Position numbers and translations under genes: made by a program | Shown here: positions 51,701 through 61,300 of the stretch, in pieces | Layout of the letters: every line of letters starts with the position of its first letter | Numbering within the stretch: the stretch's first letter is position 1 | Source: Ophiodon elongatus | Taxonomy: Eukaryota > Chordata > Actinopteri > Perciformes > Hexagrammidae | Length of the DNA: 64,000 nt | Assembly: GCA_016806645.1 (NCBI GenBank) | Contig: JACSYO010001682.1 | Span: 1,532,001 to 1,596,000, forward strand | Direction: 5' to 3' | Notes under the pieces: generated by a model | Seen by the model: the letters and a program-made list of their open reading frames with translations, nothing else | Told to the model about the DNA's origin: nothing | Database searches by the model: none

Positions 51701-54700
51701 ATTAAAAGCCTTGGCAAGAAAATCCAACAAATGAACCCAAAAAGTGTCTGTCACATGGTTAGAATTGGTGGGACAGGGTTTCTTGCTCTTTTGAACATTT
51801 CACACAGAAGTGTGATGTAATATAGTGGGAGAGAAGCGCAATCTGTGAACTGCTGTGAATATTTCCCATACAGGTTTCCCACACTTGATCTATAATTTCA
51901 GTCCCCAGTTCTTCCTGCCAGTCTCCCCCGGCGCCCCCCAACTCCAATTCTTTTTTCCCCCTCAATTGCCTCTCAGAGCGTCCGTATGGGCATCATTATA
52001 TATTGGTTATGAAGTTCTAAATGTTTGTTGTGGCCTCCTCCCCAGGGCTTCTGCCTGCCTCAGGACCTGCTGGCCGGTGGAGACGGAGAAGGTGCCACAG
52101 AGTTTCACGACTATGAGGGCGGAGGTATAGGAGAGGGCGAGGGCAACAAAGACGTCAGTGACAAGATTGAGAATGAAGATCAGGTAATTTTACTTTTCGA
52201 AGCTGATCATCTTAAGCGCGATTTCCATCAGCGGCATGAAAACTTGTACTCGAACATGAATAATACCACTGACGTGCCATTGGTATTTAAAATAACAATA
52301 TATGGCATGTCTAGCTAAGACACGTAGAGACTACGCCAAAAGCAATAAAGAGAGTTATTAATGAGAACTTTATCTGAAAGTGCCGAAATGTATTTGACCA
52401 ACATTTCTCACGAAGCTATCCACGCATTCTTCTTCTTCTTCCAGGTGGAGGACACTTTACAGGAGGGCCAGGAAAAGGAAGAAGAGCAGGACAAAGGGGA
52501 CATCGAGGCGGAGGACAACGCTATCGAGATGTCAGATGACTTTGATGGCAAAATGCATGATGGGGATAAGAATGAAGCAGGTAACTTGGAACGGTCTATA
52601 GCCCACTGGCCTTATGGGGCCCCACTCATTTTGGGGTTTGTTCCAGTTTTGTCTCTTAACTTCCAGTGGTTGGACATTAAAGACTGTGAAAACCTAAAAT
52701 AATATGTAAATGAACGTAGAAACGTCTCCCAGGATCCCCGCCGAGTGTATTTTTCTTCTTTGTGTCGTGTGCAGGTGAAGATGAGGATTCGGCTAAAGAG
52801 GACGAGGACGAGTTGGATAAAAAGATGGGTGACTTGGGTGAAGGACAGACGGACACTCTGGATGAGAGAATGTGGGGGGATGACGAGGATGACGATGAGG
52901 AGGAAGGAAGCGACAAGGAGGAAGAGTCCGGCCAGGGCATGGACGAGGTACAGAGCACAGAGTTCCCACAGGGCTTAAGGAGGAAACATTTTAATTTATA
53001 GAGCAGCGGTTTACAAGGTGGAAAAAAACCTGCGCTGCAAATATTTCTAGTTGCTGATTTTAAGTGAAATCGTTATTTAAGCCAGATAGATGTCTTTTTT
53101 TGTTTTGTTTTTGTCAATGTCCCCTAATTTCCCGTCAACACTGGATTCTTAGGGTGAATCGGAGCTGGTTGCTAAAGATGACAACTTGGATGCTGCAGAC
53201 CCCAACAAAGACAAGAAAAACCAGGACAAAGACGAACAGATGGACATGGAGGAGAAAGACAAAATCAATGAACAAGGCGATGATGTAATGGTTTTATTAA
53301 GAAGTGAAGAAATTCACAGCCCCCCCCCCCCTCAAAATCTAGAATTAGTCACTGATATTTCCAACACGGCGCACATCTCTTACTTCATGGCTTTGCTGTT
53401 TTCTGATCCGTGCTCTTGCTGCTTCCAGCGGGAGTTTGACGAGAACGAAGTGGACCCCTACCACGGTCAACAGGACAAGAGGCCGGAGCCGGAGGCCATG
53501 GATCTGCCCGAGGATCTCAACCTGGACCAGGACGAGGAGGCTGGAGACGATGGAGAGGGCGAGGGTGACGGTGAGGCTCGCATGCAAGGCCTGGTGTTGC
53601 TGTCTCCAAACAGAAACGGCAACACTGCTCTGCAACGTGTAAAGTGCATGTGGCCACAGTTCTGTCATGGTCAATCAACATAGATTCTACCTGGCAACAG
53701 AAGTCCTGGGTTTGAAAGGTTTCTGGGACTACAAAGAAAAGTCAGGACTGTGATTTCAGAGGGTCGCAATAATTTGAAGGGAATGAAGTGGAACGTCAAA
53801 TAAGCATTTGTATTTGAACATGAGTGTGAAAGTTCATTCTCAGCTGGCCTCCACATACATTTTCTTGATTTATATACTTACTGAACATGCTTTTACTGAA
53901 GTAAGATTTTGAATGCGAGACTTTTACTTGTTACAGACTGTGTTTTTAAAACTGCAGTATTCGTACTTTTACTGATGTAAAAGATCCTAGTTGCCTACTT
54001 CTTCCACCGCCGGTGCAAATCAATGACACTGGCTCAGTCACTGGCGAGTGAGTCAGAACCTCTTGTTAGTGTCTCCCTCCCCACCAGCCGCCTCCTCTTT
54101 CACCTCATTTGGCCTTTTTGAAATAAGCAGCTATGGAGCGCTTTAGTCTTGGAACACGATAACCGCTACATGGATCGTTTCATTCCGTTTTCTACACCCG
54201 CATGGCTTTAATTTAGTCTCGATGCGCGCACACAGAAACCAGGAGCGTGCACGTGATACGAGCGCACATTGAGCAGGAAAGCATCCTCGAGAAGGAGCAC
54301 TAATGCGCTGCGTGTAAAATATGCTGTCCCGCGAGCACCGGGCGGTGGCGAGCGCGACTCGACCCCTACGCACTCGTGACTGCTCGTCGAGTCGACTTAA
54401 AAACAGCTGACTACCAGCGGTGTGATGCTTTTCGTGTAAGTACCGGAGCGCCATCGTTCCTACGGTGGCAAGTTTACATAGATTAGTGTAACTGAAAACA
54501 ATATCAAATGATAAACGGACTTCATGGAGGACCGATATGTTGATAAGTGAAGGAAAAAAAAGAAGCCCATCCCCATTTACCGGAGCCCAAAGTGATGAAA
54601 AAAGATTCAGTTCACACAGGGTTAAAACACTAACGTGGATTTGTTCAGAAACGTCGAGATTCAAGGTTTCCGTGGTTTGCCGAATAGTGCAATGCCAAAG

Positions 54701-55331
54701 TTTTACTCTGGCGATTGGGTTGACAATAACACCGGTTATAGAAAGAGGCTGCCTGTTGTGAAGTCCATGGGCTCATTTGTTTGTGGTAATTACATAAACT
54801 CCAGGTATCACAGTTTACCTTTAACACAAACTGGGAAATACATTCCCTTATTAAAACGAAGGCCATGACATGACGGTGTTTGTTTGGGCAGTTAGATCAG
54901 ATCTAACTATGCTACGCTACGGCTTTTTCCCCCTCTTCAGAGGAGAACCCATTCGACATTGATGAGAAAGCCATGGCTCAGGATGAGAAGGAGGACGGAC
55001 AGAAAGATGGAGACGACGAGGGGGAGGAGGGAGGAGAGAAGATGGAGGAGGAGCAGACGGACCAGCCAGGAGAGGAGAACGACCAGGCGCCCAAGACTGA
55101 AGAAGGAGAGAAGGACGAGAAGGGGGAGGGAGAGAAGGCAGAGGGAGACGAGGAGTGTTCTGACAAAGACGACGAAAAAGAGGAGGAGGAGAGAGGACAG
55201 GAGGCAGGAAAAGATGAAGAGCTGACTATTCCAAATGACAAAGGACCCAAACCAAAGGTGTGTATGTCAAAGAACCGCCGCACCGTTTTTGATGAGCACA
55301 GAAGCTGTCCACACACACATGGTTGTGTTCT

Positions 55332-55365
<34 letters not shown>

Positions 55366-58300
55366 CACTGTTGGGACTTCTAATGCTTACAGGAGGAGGA
55401 GGAGGGAGCAGGCGAGGAGGAGGAGCAGCCCGAGTCAGCTGAGAGGAAGGAGCACAACACGGACGGTCAGACCGGAGAGCAGAACGTTCAGAGTGACACG
55501 GCCGTGGAGCTGGCAGGAGAGGCATCGGAGAGAGACCAAGGGAAAGAGGTACACTTCACCTTGGGACGTAGCTTCAGGCCCGCAGAGGTTTCACCTCGAG
55601 AATCGGGAAAGACAACTCACATGAGCGGCAAGTCTGAGCCGTGGTCTTGATACGTGGTTTCGTGTGACAGCCTCCTGCACTACAACTTACACACATACAG
55701 TACAACCTTGTAAATATATAGAATATAGACTACTGTAGTAAAGAAAATGAAACCAGGAGGACAGATCATTTACCAACATCTTCAAAGAGACACAAAAAAA
55801 CCATCTAATATTGCTATTATGTAGCAACAGAGGTAAAGAAATTGAAATTTGTCATCGAAAGAATGTGGGAGAGAGAGAGAGAGAATCAGGCCTGGAGATC
55901 AATGAGGAAGATTGGTGGCTTTATTCTGGTAATAGAGGTATACTGTATATATATATAATGTGTAGATATAAGTATTTGGAGCAGAAGTTATATAGATTTA
56001 TGGCTGTGAATTAATTTCTCTTTCAAATACTGTATATTTTGGCTGCGACCAACAACATGACTGCAGGCCTCCTCACGCATGATTACAGCTATCAGTTGAA
56101 TGCGCTGTATTCTTCAGTATCTCACCTCTACCGTGTAAGCGATATGTACAGTAATCGTATACTGTATATGTGCTTTTTAAGATGCGGCCCCTCGTTTACT
56201 CGTTGAACGGGCTCGGTTATTTATTTTTTTTACCCGCTGAATTAGAACCAAGGTTATTTCTTACATCATGTGAGGTTAGGATAAAATACAAGCGCTCACT
56301 CCGAAGGTCATCGGGCGTTTCCATTTTTCTGGTTCGTCAGGAGCACGGGAGCGGAGCCGCTGACGCCAGCCAATCGGAGGGCCACCAGTCCCAGCTGACG
56401 GCACGGATGGCTTCCCAGACGCAGACGCAGAGCAAGACTCAGGTACGACCGGAGAGGAATCTCCACTTCTACATCCTTTTTTTTTTTTTAAGTCCATCTT
56501 GTCACAGTGTTTCTAAATCGCCTTTGCTGTTCCAGAGCTTCAAGAGAAAACCTGGTCAAGCAGACAACGAGCGGTCGACGGGCGACTACAATGAGCGCGT
56601 CAACAAGCGTCTGCGTACCGTGGAGAGAAGTACGGATTGCACCCAGGACAACCGGAAGAGCGACGCCCAGCAGGAGTCGGACCTGTACGAACACATCAAA
56701 CAGGGAGAGACGTCCTACGACGCTCAGACATATGGTGAGTGATCGACCTTTCACATGTTGTGTTAGTCGTCTGATGAAGTTCTTGAGTGGATGCTTTGGA
56801 TGCATGACGTTTAACTGCTCTTTGCCGGTCTTGCCGTTTCCAGATGTTGCCAGCGCAGACCAGCAGAAAGCAGCCGGACCGCACCAGGACCAGGATGATC
56901 AGAACGATGAGGATGTCGCCATGGAAACGGAGAACCAGGAAGAGGACCTCAAGGCTGCGGAGGTCCAGGAGCTGAAGCCCGAGCAGCTGGACTCTACCAA
57001 GGCCTCCCAGAAAGGTGACACATTTCTTCTTGTCTCGCCCATTTAGACTTTGATTCTTTATTGTTTTAGGAACTTGTTTTTTAGTATGTTTATTTTATTT
57101 ATTTTTTATTGCACTTAGAATACACAGAATTGCTCGTTGTGGCCTTGTGAAACGTGCACATCCCCTGACTTCACCCCCCCCCCCTTCCTCCTCTTTTTCT
57201 CGTGCAGGTATAGACAGTGGAGAGATGGAGGTGCAGAAGCAGGGAGAGGAAGAGGAAGGGGAGAGGTGGAAGGACCGACAGAATCCCAGAGAAGAAGAGC
57301 GAGCAGCCAGACGTACCGAATCCACAATTCACACAGTTCCCGAGCTGCTGCTGGACACCATGCTGGTAGAGAACTACTCTGTCTTTCTTCCTTTATTTTT
57401 TACCTCTCTGTTTTACACAAACATGTGACCTTAAGTGTCAGGTCTGAGTTGTAACAGTAAAATAACCCAATAAAATACTGCTTACATTGCATTGAGTTGT
57501 GTTTGTGTGTGTGTTTGCAGAAAGCAGAGAGCGACCCAGAGGACATCAGGAGGCAGATGGAGCTGCAGCTGGAGGCCTGGCACAAACTGGCTCCAGGAAC
57601 TCAGGAGGAGGTGAGGCTGACCCAGGAGTTTTGTTCCAAATGACTCTTGTTATTCTTTTAGCAGTTAGCATTACATCAAACATTGATCAAGGGGCATCTC
57701 ACATTCACCTTTATTTCTGCGCACTTTGAAGAATCACATTGGAAAGACTGGAGGGGAAACAGAAATTCGATGAAACTTCCTCAATTGTGAAAAATAATGA
57801 TCACGCTCGCTTGATGTGGTTTTTTGGAAACTCCTTCCCCGAACTAATTCGGATTTGCCGAAAATTGAACTCACATGATCGATCAGCTTGGCGTCTTCTC
57901 GGATAGTCCCGAATGCATGAAACATGGCTAGTATAAGCCGACAGGAAAGAACAATTGAAACTTACCCCTATGAAATACATTTCTGACAACCTCTCTCCGT
58001 TTCTTCCTCGTAGATGGCCGAGCCAAATAGTTTTGTGTTTTTGGTTAACAGCCTTTTCTTCTTCTTCTTCTTCTTCTTCTTCTTCTTCTTCTTCTTCTTC
58101 TTCTTCTTCTTCTTCTTCTTCTTCTTCTTCTTCTTCTTCTTCTTCTCCTCCTCCTCCTCCTCCTCCTCCTCCTCCTCTTCCTCCTCCTCCTCCTCCTCCT
58201 CCTCGTTCATATTTTATACAGTCTGACTCAAACACAACAAACTCCACCCATTAGATTACCTTCAAGTCTAAATACAAGGACATTTTGATAAACAATCAAC

Positions 58301-61300
58301 GGTCTACAAACAGTAAATATCAGTCAAATAAAGTGTCTTCATAATGAGCCATATCCACGAACTATATCATTTGTGATTGTATGAGGCCCGGGTTGTAACT
58401 TGTTCTTTTGTCTCTGTTCCCAGGAGAGTGCAGCAGCGTCCATGTGGCACCGGTACCAGACACTGACCTCCGCTCTGTCCCAGCAGCTGTGTGAGCAGCT
58501 CCGCCTCATCCTGGAGCCGACGCAGGCCGCCAAGCTCAAGTGAGGAGCAGCACACTCACTGCCTCGTGTTACCATGGACGTTTTGAATGATGCACAAAAT
58601 GATGTCAAAGGCTTATTTTTTTTGTTTTTTGTCTTCTGTGATGACACGTCGAGGCTCATTGTTTACCAAGCGCGCTAATGCCGCGTTAACAAGAGACGTG
58701 CTCACGCGACAACACATTAACTGTACCCCCCAACCCCCCCCCACAGAGGTGATTACCGCACAGGGAAGCGTCTGAACATGAGGAAGGTCATCCCTTACAT
58801 CGCCAGCCAGTTCCGCAAGGACAAGATCTGGCTGAGGAGGACCAAGCCCAGCAAGAGGGAGTACCAGATCTGTCTGGCCGTGGACGACTCGTCCAGCATG
58901 GTGGACAACCACTCTAAACAGGTGAGAGAGCCCTGCTGTGACTCTTCTTACAGTGGTAATCGCTTTGCCTGCACCATAATGATTACGTTAGGTACAATGG
59001 AGAGTTCAATAATGTGAACAAATAAACTACTCCTGTGTGTTGCAGCTGGCGTTTGAATCCCTCTCCGTGATCGTCAACGCCCTCACTCTGCTGGAGGTGG
59101 GACAGGTGTCTGTGTGCAGGTAAGGGTCTGCATTTATAGTGGGAGACAGTCGGGTTAGAAAAGACTTCTATTACTGCAGGTGAAATTATGGAGCCATGTG
59201 ACAAACATCTAGACGTGAAAACAGAACAAACAAGTCAAACGTCACGCTGTCGGTACATGTATTTTAGGTGAGTCTAACCTTTTTAACGCCTGCTCGTGTG
59301 TTCAGTTTTGGCGAGCAGGTGCAGCTGCTCCACCCCTTCCAGCAGCAGTTCAACGACGACTCGGGGGCTCGGATTCTCAGACTCTGTCAGTTCCAGCAGA
59401 AGAAGACGCGAATAGCACAGGTGGGAGTTCCCTTTGTTCGCTTTTACCGCTGTGCGTGAAATTGTTGAATATGTTTGAATTGTGTACGGTAAATAAAACG
59501 GTAAGGAAGGACCGAGAGGCAAGTAAGACAAATAGATTCTAATTCTGATCTGAGTTGTTTTCCCTCCTGTGTTAATGACTTAAGAGGTTTAAAAAAAATG
59601 TTTTGCCAGAATAATCATTGTGCCTGTTGCCACAAGAGGGGGAAGTGCACCACTAGCCCGTGTTCGAAATAGGACTAAAAGCATTCAGGTTTTCCCTGAA
59701 TGCTAATTTGAATACCTTTCTAGCCAAAAGAAAGACATGACAGTAATGCCACATAACTCGCTACAACACAAACTCGCCTGCACAGAAACATGAATGCTTT
59801 TAGTCTTATTAAGAACATGGGATAGTGGTGCACTCTCGTGCCCAAAATGAGTATTCCAACAACAAACACGAGAACAAACAGCTGCCTGAACTTTTTTCCA
59901 CCCGTCAAGTGGAAGTTTTCCCCGTTTGTTACACAGATGAATAACAGAAAATATTTAAGGAACTTAGAAAAAATATCCTGGAGAAAACTTTTTTTCACCA
60001 ATAATTTAGACCTGATTCAGAAACTGGATTTTTTTTTTGTTTTTTTACAAGCTTTGAGTTTTGATAAATCTGAGACCTAATGTATGTTCCCACGGAGATG
60101 GAAAATAACAGCGTCACACTGTGAGCATTCTGATCTCATGGAAATGTAGAACCGCCTCAGTTCCTCCAATGGAATGTAACTTTCATAATTTTACCTAAAT
60201 ATGTGTCGATTTTAAGGAACACAACCACATGCGGGCATACTCTATGTTGACACTGTTGTGCCAGTTACAAATGGGATCTCTTTACTGTTACTGTCAGTTA
60301 GTACCACTGCAGTTGATTTATAAATGGACCTTCTCAAAACCAACAGTACAAAGGCTTTACATAAGCACAGGAAAGAGCGTGAATACAATGAATCAAAAAC
60401 AGTCCGGATGAAAGTAACAGTAAGGCAATCCAGTCTGTCAACCAGTGTGTCGCTTTTAAATATCCTCATTAAAACATTTGGTTCTTTCTCCTGACCTTGA
60501 TTTGAATTGGATGCTCGATTGCTCTAATTTGCCACGTAGCTTGTCGCTAAACCGACGATGTGACTGATCATGTGCGTCTCCTCCTGTATCTCCTCTGTAG
60601 TTTTTGGACACCTCGACGAACATGTTTCTCGCGGCACGACAGCAGATTCCCGGATCTCTGAACTCGGGTAAGGACTCAACCTGCATGTTTAGATATCCGA
60701 TGGAAAACGGCCAGCTCAATAAATGTGTGTGTGCTGTGCAGTCTGCTGTTGCCCGTGACATTATGAGTAATTTAAAGGCAGTTTGTCACAATAATAATCA
60801 TAAGGAGAGAAAAAGTTCCGTTTCAAATATCTGGTGGACTGATGAAGGTTTTAGTACTTTTAGTACCCATAAAGGAGCCAGCATTTCATTTTCATGGAGC
60901 TGGAGATAGGAGATATATGTTGTTCAGCTTTAAAGCTGCTCTTATCAGTATTTGTGTACCAACGGTGGACCAAGGGATTATGTTTAATATGAAAGGTGTT
61001 GCATTTAGTGAGGAAGCCACGGAGAAGTATCGGCCGATTCTCCAGATCTCGTCAACCTTTTTTAAGCCTCCTTAAACTGATTGTTTTGGTTTTCTTGTCC
61101 GCAAGTTCATTTCTCATCAACCTTGTCGCCAGTAACACACAAAAATAAATAACACTGTACAGCCAGTAAAGTTAGCAACCAGCTGGAGCAGAGGGTGGAA
61201 CATTTAGCGGTTAAAGACCTTCTTTTCTCACGAGCCTGTGCAGAATAATTCCGTTCAACCGGGGAAACGGCAGTCAGTAAGAGCAACACCAGGCTTGTTT

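Noticed and set aside
54143..54664. 173-codon minus-strand gene inside intron 88
   Set aside because: No recognisable domain, no codon pattern like the neighbours; kept only as an open question in findings.
57801..58254. Poly-Glu, poly-Ser and poly-Phe open frames of 70-148 codons on both strands
   Set aside because: They are translations of the TTC/TCC microsatellite in intron 95, not genes.
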